Positions 1 through 10,612 of a stretch of 64,000 nt of DNA are shown here, piece after piece. The stretch's first letter is position 1. Each line of letters starts with the position of its first letter. The position numbers were made by a program, and so were the translations under genes. The notes beneath the pieces are model-generated. The model was given only the letters and a program-made list of their open reading frames with translations, was not told the origin of the DNA and made no database searches. The stretch lies in the NCBI RefSeq assembly GCF_001653235.2, contig NW_019154051.1, positions 117,041-181,040 of the forward strand, given 5' to 3'. The DNA comes from Pochonia chlamydosporia 170. Lineage: Eukaryota; Ascomycota; Sordariomycetes; Hypocreales; Clavicipitaceae.

Positions 1-488
1 TGGATAAACTATTGGTGTGTCCCGCCGCAATATTAATGTGTTCTTATCCGACTTGTTGAGAGTTTCTTGTTGACCTGGTGACACGTCCCCGACCACAACT
101 GCAGACTTCGTTTTATTATTATGGTCGCATTGTATCACGACATGGCTAGTTATGGGTCAAATTGATAGCGGACTTGATCCTTGATTTTGCGTACAAACGA
201 AGATGAATTCAGCTAAACATTGGGTCAATAAGCTACCAGAGAAGAAGCATTTGCTATGCATATCTGGAGTTATCTAGAGGAAAGACTACAAGAAACTGCC
301 TACCGCACTTATCTCTGAGTATTGCTTGCGCCTTTATCTGCGGACCATCTGGAGTCGTCCCTCTACATCGCTTGCATTTTATCCTTACGTTCTAAACAAA
401 CTGATCTGCCGTACTCATTTATCCCCAGGATCTAAACATCTTGATAGTCTTGACTGCAGAAAGAATCGATCGGTTTGCGGTAGGGGTC
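1..488. other. Non-coding flank, nothing recognised
   Basis: This is the 3' flank of the DUF3435 gene, which ends at 489 on the minus strand. Only one short plus-strand open frame (326-517) is present and it has no recognisable motif. I see no repeat ends or RNA gene. Confidence 0.5.
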
Positions 489-2912
489 TCAGGAGACCGT
501 TCCATGAACTACAATAGCATGCTTTTGCAGATGCATCTTATGTGCGAGAGTCATATCGCAGACCTGACATACTGGCTGATCGTTGTCCCGCAATTGCGCT
601 AGGTGTCTTCGACGGAAGTGTTTACTCAAATCTCCTGGCGTGTAGAATTCGCTAATCTTGTCTTCTACGCGCGGGTCGTCTGATGGCAATGAGAGTGCAT
701 TGCCAATGCAGAGGAAACACCTCCTAGGCCTCTGTTTGGGATTGTCAATAAAAACAGACATAGTCGCGAGAAACAGTGGACTGTCTTCCGGGTGCTCACG
801 AAGATTCTCATTCGAGACTGGTGTCGTTCGCAGTACATGAGTACGGCGTATTGTTGGCCCCTCTTCGATGCTGCAGTATGCAACTATGGCCTCAATCGCG
901 TTGTCCCTGCGTTGATACTGTCCCTCAAGAGTATCATCGACTGGAGTCTTTAGGGCCTCGACCAGCAACTTTTGAGCCGGCCGCTGGGGACGGATTGCAT
1001 TATCCACCCATGGTTCTGCAAAGCCGACTCCTTGGAGTTGGCGTTCAATGTCCACCACGGCCTGTTCGTCAGTCCAGTCGTCCCGAATCTTCTGTTTCAG
1101 TTCTCTCTTCAGCCTCTGTTTTAGTGATCGCAACTCGCGGTGTGTTTTCTTATGCTGTTCAGATCCTGGGCGTAATTTTCGCAGCTGGGCAGTAAGCCGT
1201 CGAACTTTGGAATCTGATGCGACGGACGCCGATTGCTCGGCCGTGAGGCCCGTCGGCCGGCGTTTGCTCATTGAATGACCAATGCTGCAAGCCTGATCTA
1301 TAAGCGCCTGCTGTGGCTTCTCGCGACGGATAATGGCCCATGGGTCAGCACGGACAACGCGGCCAAGATAATGTTTTTGGAACGGGACGGAGTTGGCGTG
1401 GTCAAGGGAGAGATTCCGGAGCGCCTCGCTCATGTCGGCTATTGTAGCAAAGTTAAAAGGTGTCCCTTTAAGTTGGTATTTGGGAACTTACGGCTTTGGT
1501 CAAACTCGTTGGCTGCGTTATAGCGCAGGCTGTACGGTATTGTTTCGTACTGAAGTCCCATGATTTCACCCACTCTCTTAATCCAGCTCGCCATCATGCC
1601 ATTTGTGATGGTCTTCGTTGCTGACATTTCATACCCCGTCAATGTTTTGACAGCGCGACGAAATATGCATACCTCTTTCAGATCACTTCTTAGAGGCAAG
1701 GGTAGCTCCCGCTCGCCGGGATGTATGTCCAGCTCATCTAGTTGCCTAGGAGAGGTGAGATGGGATGCGCGAAATGCTTGGTGGCGAAATAGAATGCCCA
1801 GCAGAAAGGCATGGGGACTAAGGAGCAAAGACGGATCGAACATCATCTCGGGGATGGTAAATGTTTTGCTGGTAAGGTATTAACGGAGGTACTCTTAGCA
1901 TGCAATGCTCAGACAACGGAAATAGTGCACTTACGTATCCTTAGTACCAAGGTATGATTTTGTGAACTCCAACGTGAATCGAATTAAGATCTTGTGTGGT
2001 CCACCCTCCGGATCTCTCGCCAAGGCCACTCGGATGTCCCCAAAGCGAAGCCGGAGGATGGACGTTGGGCGAGAGCCTGCAGGAGCCAATAAGAGAAGGA
2101 AAAGCACAGCCAGAATTCGGTGTTCTCCAATGTCAAACGACTTCTTTGTGGTGCTGAGCGTTGTCTCGATCTGCTCCTTCAAATCGTTAATAGTCATGCA
2201 ACGATTAGCTCTCTTCTGGTCGCTAAGTTCGTGTTTTTTTGCAAGCTCTCGGAGGACCTAGGAAACGTTACAACCGTCATGTCTTGTTAGTTATTGGGAA
2301 TATATACCTTGTGCATATTACGATTCAATTTTGGATCGAGCTTCGCACCAACAGCCCGCTCATATACAAGTCGGAAGACTTTCCAGGCTGTGCCCAACGA
2401 GCTGCTTTTTGTGGTGCCTCTCAATTTTCTCCCGTCCTTGCCCGCCCTTTGGTTCAGCCGCCATTCAAAGAATTTATAGAGCATGCCTATGGAGATCGAC
2501 TCGAAGCAAGCGTGAGGGTCACGCGATAGAACTTCATTGCAAAATCTGCGGGTGGACAGTTAAAACGTAGAGCCTGCAGGAGGTGGGAAGGTAAGGCGAC
2601 TTACTGCTGCCACCACAGCTCTATCGCGTCCAAGAGTATTGTACTCCCGGGGCTGTAGTCTTCGCCAACAAAAGAGCTTTCATTGAATTCTTCTATGCCC
2701 CTCCGGTAATATTCAGGCGGATGTATATTTCCACCAAAAAGTTGGATTTGATCTTCAAAGTCCAGATCATCATCTTGTTGGACGTCAAGGTCGGTTGCCT
2801 CAGTTTCCTCACCAGACAGATCCGCTTCATCCTCATCGAAGCAGCTCTCAATCTCTGGTGAAAAAGAGGAGTCAGATTCGTCCGGATCAAGCGAGCGTCG
2901 ATGGTGTGCCAT
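489..2912 (-). CDS. DUF3435 tyrosine recombinase with C-terminal C2H2-like fingers
   Basis: Exons on the minus strand are 2912-2605, 2545-2308, 2257-1935, 1868-1492 and 1438-489. All joins are GT-AG and in phase, giving 731 aa without a stop. The protein has the catalytic layout of a tyrosine recombinase. The first Arg lies in GSRPTSILRLR (about residue 245), box II is YSLR (about 402-405), and the candidate nucleophile is Tyr ~439 in FQKHYL. The N-terminus is acidic. The C-terminus carries two Cys/His clusters, CFLC...HFRRRH and CQVC...HLQKHAIVVH, that look like C2H2 fingers. DUF3435 is the family that includes Starship 'captain' recombinases and Crypton-like enzymes, so the expected role is DNA strand exchange in the nucleus. 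Many DUF3435 genes are not captains. The gene is transcribed towards the window edge, so any cargo in captain orientation would lie outside the window. Family call strong, captain status unproven. Confidence 0.85.
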
Positions 2913-3875
2913 GATGGATCAAATTGTGAGCGAGGACGTGATCTAGCTTGGTGAAGCCCGCGACTAGTGGAGCTCTAGTTAAATGTGGAGGGGGATTGTA
3001 GAGTTGTAGAGGAAACAAAGAGATGGCCCTGCCGCCTCAGCCGCGAGGGCGGGCTTTTAAACGTAGCTATAGAGACCATCTTTAAGTTCTTGAAAAGGCA
3101 GCGAGTTGATAAGAACATGTTTCTTGGACCTTGGTTCCAAATTCTCATAAATTGAACACCCTTAGCCGCCGTGTCCAAATCCCGTCCAATGAGAAGTGAG
3201 TACCATGTGGTACCTCGCTGAACATTGTCAGACGTGGTCAACCAACGGGCCAAGCTACATGCCTTAAAGCGGCGTTGGGTCCTTGGCAAATTGCCCACCT
3301 GTTTGTGTGGCGAAAACCACCAAAACTGGTGGTGCTTTTGCCGTCTTTTTCTTAAAGGTAGTATATATATTCTTAGTCGGCCCCTCCATGCCCCAGAAGT
3401 GGTCAAACTACGGCCCAAAATGGATGTTTTTTCCTAATATGGAATGGGTTGACACTTAGCGATCGGCACCTAGATTTATCATTGTTATCGAAAGGCCCAT
3501 AGCGACCGCCGCGCAGGCGGGCGTTCTCCTCGTTTCAAATGAACCAATCAGTGGCCCGGACGGCGTCTTGGCTGTGCAACCTATTTGCGGATACCGCTGT
3601 GGGTTGCCTGTCTTGGTTAGTGACTCGATCGTAACGGTGGACCAGCCTGCACCAAGAGCTCCCGCCAAGAAAAACCAAATGACCGGAAAGCATAGTGGAC
3701 TAGGCCGCAGGACTCCGGCACGAAAATCAGTTTCCCCAGTCCCGTTCAGATAGTTTTCATCAGGGTGCACAAATTCATGCCATTCACCCACAATTTCCGT
3801 CTTCGTCTTCTGTCCTCATCGCCACAACTTCCGCCCAGTACCACATTTGGTTATCTCCTCCGAGGTATTGGCACA
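2913..3875. other. Intergenic region without a supported gene
   Basis: This 960-bp stretch separates the divergent DUF3435 and F-box/ankyrin genes. It holds several 60-150 codon open frames on both strands. One minus-strand frame at 3456-3791 has a hydrophobic stretch, but none shows a recognisable domain or splice context. It probably contains both promoters. Confidence 0.4.
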
Positions 3876-4379
3876 ATGAAACCTTACCTCCCACCCGAAA
3901 TCATCCTTCTCGTTGCAGGACACCTCTCTCCTTCTCACCTGGTGTCCTTGCTTCGCGCGGCACCTGGACTGTCGCCATTGCTGACTCGTCGCCATGCTTC
4001 ACTACTGCATTACCTCGCGGAAGAGGGAGACGGTACGTTGATGGCCTTGCTTGTTGCAAATGGCAATTTCACCCCGGACCTGAAGGACGAAAACTCGCGG
4101 ACGCCTTTGTCGTGCGCCGCACAAAGCGGACACCAAGGGGTGGTAAAGCTTCTGCTTGAGCGACAAGATGTCGACGCCAACTCGAGGGACGACGATGGTA
4201 TGACACCGTTATCCCGGGCGGCGTCGGATGGACATGAAGCAGTGGTAAAGCTTCTGCTTGAGCGACAAGATGTCGACGCCAACTCGAGGGACAACAGTGG
4301 TATGACACCGTTATCCCGGGCGGCGTCGGATGGACATGAAGCAGTGGTAAAGCTTCTGCTTGAGCAGTGTGGTAAATAA
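3876..4379 (+). CDS. Short F-box-like/ankyrin repeat protein, probably 3'-truncated
   Basis: I chose the ATG at 3876 because an F-box-like start follows at once (LPPEIILLVAGHL); an upstream in-frame start at 3765 is possible. The product is 167 aa. An N-terminal F-box-like helix region (residues ~4-40) is followed by ankyrin repeats of the TPLSRAA...G-H-VVKLLLE type. Such proteins normally act as substrate adaptors or protein-binding scaffolds in the cytoplasm or nucleus. The frame ends in the middle of a repeat (VVKLLLEQCGK), about 10 bp before the terminal repeat of the adjacent MULE. The gene therefore looks cut short, and I find no ankyrin coding on the far side of the element. Confidence 0.55.
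   Translation: MKPYLPPEIILLVAGHLSPSHLVSLLRAAPGLSPLLTRRHASLLHYLAEEGDGTLMALLVANGNFTPDLKDENSRTPLSCAAQSGHQGVVKLLLERQDVDANSRDDDGMTPLSRAASDGHEAVVKLLLERQDVDANSRDNSGMTPLSRAASDGHEAVVKLLLEQCGK
4141..4366 (+). repeat. Near-identical 102-bp ankyrin-coding tandem repeat
   Basis: Two full units (4141-4242 and 4243-4344) and the start of a third (from 4345) encode 34-residue ankyrin repeats. The two full units differ at about three bases (gacgat versus aacagt). This indicates a recent array expansion or homogenisation. Confidence 0.85.
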
Positions 4380-4389
4380 TATAGAGTAT

Positions 4390-4438
4390 TACTATTTGCA
4401 CAGATGAAATCTCTATTTGCACAGATATGTCTCACTAG
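4390..4438 (+). repeat. MULE copy 1 left terminal inverted repeat
   Basis: It starts tactatttgcacagat and contains the 14-mer ctatttgcacagat twice in direct orientation. It pairs with 7457-7504. Confidence 0.85.
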
Positions 4439-4634
4439 TTCGGGGATGGCCCAATTCTAGCCCAATCCCGTGCGACCAGCCTGAAACAGTCCATTCCAGT
4501 GCAACCGAATGAGGAAAAAGTAAACAGCTAAAATCGAGGATCGTCAATCTCTCGCTACGCATAAATAGATGCCGTTAACTCCACCACAATCGTGACGTCC
4601 ACTGCAACATAATCCCATCACCACGCCTGTCAAG

Positions 4635-7108
4635 ATGGACATTTGCCGCCTTCTCAGTACACAAAGTCCCTCGCCAGGCCGTGCTGCTGCCGCCACCGCA
4701 GTTACTGCCGCCAACGACCCAGCAGACGATGAATATACCGGTGCCACGATCCCACAACTGCCGCCATCGCCACTCTTTGACACATACGATGACCTCTTTG
4801 CCTCCCTTCGCAACTTCCACCTTTCCCATGGCGCCGCAATAGTGAAGGCCTCTAGCTCCGCAAGGCGGGATATGGGGGGCATCATTCAGCCAACCTACAT
4901 CGTCTTCAAATGTGACCGCGGCCCGCGACGGCCGTCACAAAGCTCGGGCCTCAGGAAGCCGTCATCACAGAAGCTTGATTGTCCCGTTAAAATCACGGCC
5001 AAGTCCACCAAGTCGTCTAACTAGAAGTGGACGTACACGGTAGTGGAAGGTCAGCACAATCACGGGCAGTCCCTTGATCCGTCGGCGCACAATGTCTATC
5101 GCCGCCGCACGGTTGCCCAGCAAGAAAAGGAACGAGAACTAGCCAACGAGAATGGTATTAGGGCCCGCGAGATGGCCAGCATTATTAGAAAAGCCGACAG
5201 CCCAGGCTACGATTATTTCCGCAAGCGAGATATCTACAATGATCGTCAAACCATCAAACGCGAGCGATTGAACGGCCTTACTGCTACCCAAGCCTCCGCC
5301 AAGGAGCCCGAGGGCGGAGGTATTAGAGTCAGAACCTTACGCGACGAAGAGGACCGCATCTGTGCCGTCTTTTGGACTTACGACTGGTGCCGCACAATGT
5401 GGAAGAAGTTCCCGGAGGTGCTCAGTTTGGATAACACATACAAGACCAACCGCTTTGGGTTACATCTATTTCAAGCCACAGGTGTAACGGATCAGAAGTC
5501 CCTGGCCAACTTCGCCTTCGGCCTTATAAACGGCGAAAAGGAGCACCACTTCCAGTGGCTATGTGACCGGCTTGACGAGCTTCGCATCGACATTGGGGCA
5601 GACACGCCGGAGGTTATCATCACAGACAAGGAACAGGCTCTCCGCACAGCCCTCACGAACACCTTTCCAAGTGCCCAACAGCAGCTCTGCGTATATCACA
5701 TCTTGGCCAACGTGCGAGCCAAAATTAACGCCCGCTGGAAGGACACTGAGGGCGACGATCACGACGACATTGGTGATGAGTCTGATAATGACGTAGACGC
5801 CCTTTCCTGTCATCCAAGCGACAAGAATGCCGAGCAGCTCGAGCCAGAGCTAGATCTTGATGTCGCCGCCAGAGGCCGTGTACAAGACGAGGCAGAGGAC
5901 GGGCTTGCGACCTCCTCTGATGACTATAACCGTGAGGGCATGTTCAAGGCTTTTCAAGCCGTGGTTTATGCCGCTAATCACGATGCCTTCAAGGACGCGT
6001 GGGAGTCATTTGCCGAGACCTTCGGCAAGAAGCAACGGCACATCCTGCGATATATTCAAAAAGAATATATGCCATGGCGCAAGCAGTGGGTGAAATCCTA
6101 CATTGACCACTATCGGAACTTTGGTCAAAGGGTCAATAGCCCTACCGAGACCGCCCATGCAGACGTCAAGTCTCACCTTGTGACAGGCACGGGAGACCTC
6201 CTTTACCTCCACCAGGCCCTTGTCACAATGATTGATAACAAGTCTCGATCCTATCGTCAAGAGGCTGCGAGACAGATTCAACGTCAGCGTGATCAGTACC
6301 TCAAGCAGGCATGGCTTGGCAAGCTTAACCTCCAGATCACATATCAGGCCATTGATCTTATCGCCAAGCAGTATCGCTTTGCCCTCGCCGCCCTGCCTGA
6401 TCAGCGCGAGCCCAAACCGCTACGCCCTTGCACGAGCAACTTCGAGCACCAATACGGCCTGCCTTGCAGCCATCGTATCTTTGATTGTCTCATGAACGGC
6501 ACGCCTCTGCGACGGAGCCAGATTGCTATGCGTTGGTGGCTCGAGAAGCCGTTGGTATGTCGACTTGACACTGTCACAAGATTTTGGTATTAATAGCCTA
6601 CTAGAATACTGACGATAAGATACTTAATATTCGCGACCCGGCTGTTGTCATAAGCGCACGGGGCCGGCCCCGTCTGAACGCCAACAACAAGAAGCTCAAG
6701 ATCCCGCGATACCTCAAGATCGCGGATTACACCTCCCAGCTGGGAAGTTGCGCCGAAGATACGGACGATGACGATGCCGAAGCCGAGCCTAAACAACGGA
6801 GTCAAGGAAGGTATTCAGCGCGAGGCCGTGGTCGGAGCCGACAGCCTAGTCGGAATGCGGGCGGAGGAACGCGCCGACTGAACCCGAGCCTTCGCCGCGA
6901 CCGCTCTCAATTCGAGCTTGACGAGCTACAATCACATATCTCGCGAGGCAACAAGCGTCGACGAGTCCGTGGCGGGGCGGCAGGACGAAGTCGTGCGGAT
7001 TTATCTCAGGCTGAGAGGTCGCCGACAAACCAGGTCCAAGCGTCACGAGAGTCGTCGGCCGAGAGCTGCATCATCATACCAGGAATGCAATCGGCTGCAA
7101 CACCATAA
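4635..7108 (+). pseudogene. MULE transposase, copy 1, one in-frame stop
   Basis: Exon 1 is 4635-6554 and exon 2 is 6620-7108, joined by a 65-bp GT-AG intron. The frame encodes about 802 aa and is interrupted only by TAG at 5022-5024. The related copy at 57.6-60 kb has AAG there, so one A-to-T change made the stop. The N-terminal ~130 residues resemble a FAR1-type DNA-binding region. The MULE catalytic core has LSLDNTYKTNRF (~263), EVIITDKEQ (~325) and LCVYHIL (~350). A SWIM-like GLPCSHRI lies near 608. Exon 2 adds a basic Arg/Gly-rich tail. This enzyme would cut and paste elements with matching ends. Readthrough, or a start at 5043, could still give a long product, but the N-terminus would be lost. 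Confidence 0.85.
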
Positions 7109-7456
7109 CTTTTCATGATGTCCCACAGCAAGAAGCATGGTTTGAAGGACTAAAGTACCGTCAGAAAGAACAGGAAGGCGACTGTTAGCCGCAAAACACC
7201 TCGTCCTTAGTGGTGTTTTCACAACCCAAATAGTTCCTAGGAATATAATAATTGAATTGATTTAAGCAGTCAATTTTCTGATATTCTTGTGCGTTCCGTA
7301 ATGTGTTGTCGTACATGTCACCGTGTACTCCTTATGTCGCTGTGTATGCTGCAGCGATCAATTTGAGCTATGCCAGTAGTTGGCAACTTTGCCTCCGAGC
7401 CGAGCAACATTCCTCACGGAAACTGATCGGGACCAGGGTGGGGCAGGTGAGTCAGG

Positions 7457-7504
7457 CTAGTGAGACATCTGTGCAAAAAGAGATTTTCATCTGTGCAAAT
7501 AGTA
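7457..7504 (-). repeat. MULE copy 1 right terminal inverted repeat
   Basis: It reads ctagtgagacatctg and ends atctgtgcaaatagta on the plus strand. This is the reverse complement of the left end with a few mismatches. Confidence 0.85.
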
Positions 7505-7855
7505 ATTAATACTCATCTTAAATACCTTGCCCCAATGCTAGAATCCAAGCTATGCATGTGCCGTCGGTGGTCTAATATTTTACCCATCAAGTTGAGATGG
7601 GTAAAACACAGGTTGAATCAACATTACAATGCTCACAAAATAGCGAACTTGTTGAATTTATGGCACCGAGGCAACTCAGACAAGTATTAGCTTCTCAATA
7701 TTTCATTGTATCTAGCGTCCAATCATTATTACATCAACCCAAGAGTATACAGTCGTAATCCATCCAAACTTTTAACTCATCAAACCCAGAACCACTCATG
7801 TCGTATCCCCATCCCTATTTTTTCCGTCCCGTTCACTACACTCAGTACTCGGACT
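7505..7855. other. Short intergenic stretch
   Basis: This 350-bp stretch lies between the MULE right end and the 3' end of the LtrA-like gene. It presumably contains that gene's 3' untranslated region. No open frame or repeat stands out. Confidence 0.4.
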
Positions 7856-10163
7856 CTACAAATACGTCTGCGAGTTTCGATCATCGCCTCCTCGCTGCTT
7901 CTTCCTCCATCTCAAACGAGACGTCAACGCCACACCACGCTCATGATGTGACATCTTCCCGGTCTGACGCCTCCTAAAGCGCTCCTTGTTGCGTTTGATA
8001 CCCTGGCCATTGATATGCGTCAAGATCGCGATCACGACCCATACCAACGTGATGATTGGCATTACCCATGCTGATGACAGGAATGTATCTAGCCTGCCCG
8101 CGTTGTACCAAAGCGTGGCTACTAGACCTGTGCCTATGGCGAGGAGGAAGATGATGATCAGCCGCACGATGGGCCACACTTTGAACGGTGTTGTGCGCGC
8201 AATGATGGTTAGCATGATCATGAGGAGGATGGTACTGCCGGCGGTGATGTATCCATACGCAAACTATACCAAGCACATTAGCAGCCAGGACGCAGTCTGT
8301 TGAGAAAGGAAAGGTTACATACCACCAACTTGTATCGACGCCACGTCTTGTCCTGTACCAACAGCTGGTATCCTCCGTCTTTGATGTTCTTCGCCGCAGC
8401 AGGATCCTTCTTAGACACATCATCGTCCAGATTAATCCCAAAAGCGCCATATAGAGCATTCGCCATCGAAAGATATAATGCGTAAACAACGCTACCGAGA
8501 GTATCCCAGGCAGCGTCCAATTCTGCCGACAGCTTGTCATCCGTCACAGGCGACGGATTCGCAATCATGGGCCAAATCTTATCCGGTATTCTCGTTATAT
8601 TGTTTAATGCCTCGTTGACTGTTTCCATGGTGCTCGAAATTTTAGGTGGGTAGTCGTTGAAAAACTTGTGAACAGAAGCGTTCAACGAATTTCGTACGTC
8701 TATGCTCGTGGGGTTGCGTGCATCGTCAGTCGGGTCGGAAATGTCGCCGATTCGATTGATCTGGCTGACGATCTTGGACCAGAGAAGATACTGTGTGAAT
8801 GCTTGCATGAACAGGACGAGGGACAGGTGGAATGGTAGATGGAGACACGTCCATAGCTGTTGGCGGATGCGTGGAAGATGAAATGAGGACCGTAACCAGT
8901 CGAAGTAGACTAGGAATACGAGGTAAATCGTCGTAGCTGCCGCTGTCACCAGACTAACGGTTAAAGAATCTTAACATACTTGTCAGCTATCATATGGCTG
9001 TGGAATAAGCTCGTGACTTGGACTCACCCCAAACATCTGGATTTTTAACAATCGTCACAACTTCTTTCGCCAACTGTTGAATGCCCTCACCCAATATCAT
9101 GACCGTCAAAAGCGCCATCCGCTTCATCATATGCGTGTCTGTAAGGCTAGCCACAGACGATACGTTGGAGATCAAGACGCTTGCAATGGCCTCAGCGCCA
9201 GCGATAAAATACCAAGTCAAATAAACACGACTCTGCTTGCCGTCTGTAAACCGAAAAGTAACACCCAGGTATACCGCCGACGCGGCTGCATGAATCGCAA
9301 TCTGCATATAAAGCGGCATGCGCGCCTTTTTGTATCTTCGTACATGCCACAAGGTCGATGCGTATTCAATGGCAAGGCATGCCCGAGAGACGCAGAGAAT
9401 GAGTGCTAGTATTATTAGTTGACCTTGCCAATAGCCACGAGTTGGATTTGGGGTGAATGCGCTCACACATGGCTCGCATTGTGCCCGGGTCCTGATTATT
9501 CGGGTGGAACTTTGGGGCGACGACGACGAAGCCCACTAGGACACCGAGTTGAATGGCTCTAGTTATGCGAGCTGGCGGTTGAGAACTTGTCAGTTATTCT
9601 GGATATTGCATGTCGTGATGAAAGTGACAACGTACAAAAGATGCTATCGGTGACGTAGCGCACATCAAACATTGCGACCTGAAACCAAGTCAACCATAGC
9701 AAGCTGCACTCTCAATCCGTTAGCGTCGCCCGTGAGCATTAATCCATGCATGAAAGTTCAGATGACAATTGACGAACCAGAAGTATCCAACCGAAGCTTT
9801 GAACTTGCTGCGTCCGGTGACTTGTTGAGTGTCGGAAAAGACATTGTAGTTGGCGGCGAAGAACAAATCATAAAAGATCTCTAGCAACGTCGGCTCCTCG
9901 TACTTTCAAATCGTCAGAATTGATAGATCTCAACAAGCAATTGCGCTCAAAAAAAATCCAGCACTCACCCGTTCAAACCTAGGAAGCTCCTCCTCATGGC
10001 CATGTTGTTCGTCGTCGGATTCAATGCTCCCATCAAGGTTTGTTTCCCAAGTGCGAGCACGACTCACTCCATCGCCTCGTTTGTCAGCCCTATGAACGAG
10101 AGGGCTACTAAAAATACGAAGTTTCTTGTGCTGATGTCGAATGTCGTGCGCGTCGTCCAGCAT
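7856..10163 (-). CDS. LtrA-like (low temperature requirement A family) multispanning membrane protein
   Basis: Exons on the minus strand are 10163-9969, 9902-9778, 9703-9636, 9571-9467, 9405-9028, 8969-8323 and 8263-7856. All joins are GT-AG with introns of 58-74 bp, and the phases agree, giving 641 aa. The N-terminus is charged and cytosolic-looking. Then come EEPTLLEIFYDLFFAA (~67-82), GYFCLLWLTWFQV, MFDVRYVTDSIF and a series of hydrophobic segments to the C-terminus. The C-terminal segment ends in a basic Arg/Lys-rich tail. This layout matches the fungal branch of the LtrA family (PF06772). Those proteins are predicted membrane proteins of unknown biochemical role. I used ATG 10163; an in-frame open stretch continues upstream to ~10226 without an ATG, so an extra 5' exon is possible. 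The gene appears intact. Confidence 0.85.
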
Positions 10164-10612
10164 TTTGTGCAACTCTGCCTGAAACACCGCAAATTGCGCC
10201 TCTAAATTCCTGAATCGTTCCCGTCAAAGGATGCGACAAACTCGCGCAAGCTCAGGCGACACAGATGGCGCAGTTAGTTGAAAAGTGCAACATCATGTAG
10301 AAGGTTTAAAAAAAAATATTAAATCCAACACTCGCAAAGGACGGGTAGTATTCTCCCGCGGATGGCCGTGGCCACCAAATTTGCCGACGGCCACAAACTC
10401 CAACATGAAACCAATCAAGACGCATTACGATGCTTCTGGATTGACAAATGGTCCACGTCAATCCGTATGCAGTTCAACGCCGGATTTGCACCATATCCCA
10501 GCCCAATGGGACAAAAGTTCGCTGGGGGGACCAACGCAAGCGGGTCTGGATAGGGTGACGCAGAACAGTCAGACTTGACCCATTGGGAGGGACGAAACTC
10601 AGTAATTTTGGT
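10164..10612. other. 5' flank of the LtrA-like gene
   Basis: The minus-strand frame of the LtrA exon stays open for about 20 codons upstream (RERFRNLEAQF..., coiled-coil-like) before a stop. It could be the end of an upstream exon. Nothing else is recognised here. Confidence 0.35.

Larger units (their letters stand above)
4390..7504 (+). mobile_element. MULE DNA transposon, copy 1, with terminal inverted repeats
   Basis: The element is about 3.1 kb. Its left end (4390-4438) and right end (7457-7504) are inverted repeats containing ctatttgcacagat twice, with an inner end at gtctcact. It carries a MULE-family transposase (4635-7108). Size, terminal repeats and transposase resemble the fungal Hop-type MULEs. 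The 9-bp flanks I tested (for example atagagtat versus attaatact) do not match, so I cannot show a target-site duplication. A truncated relative lies at 57.6-60.3 kb. Confidence 0.85.

Noticed and set aside
2975..3418. 147-codon minus-strand frame upstream of the DUF3435 gene
   Set aside because: Low-complexity, basic composition with no domain; most likely chance in promoter sequence.
3456..3791. 111-codon minus-strand frame with a hydrophobic segment
   Set aside because: No recognisable family and no splice or context support; it overlaps other frames of similar quality.
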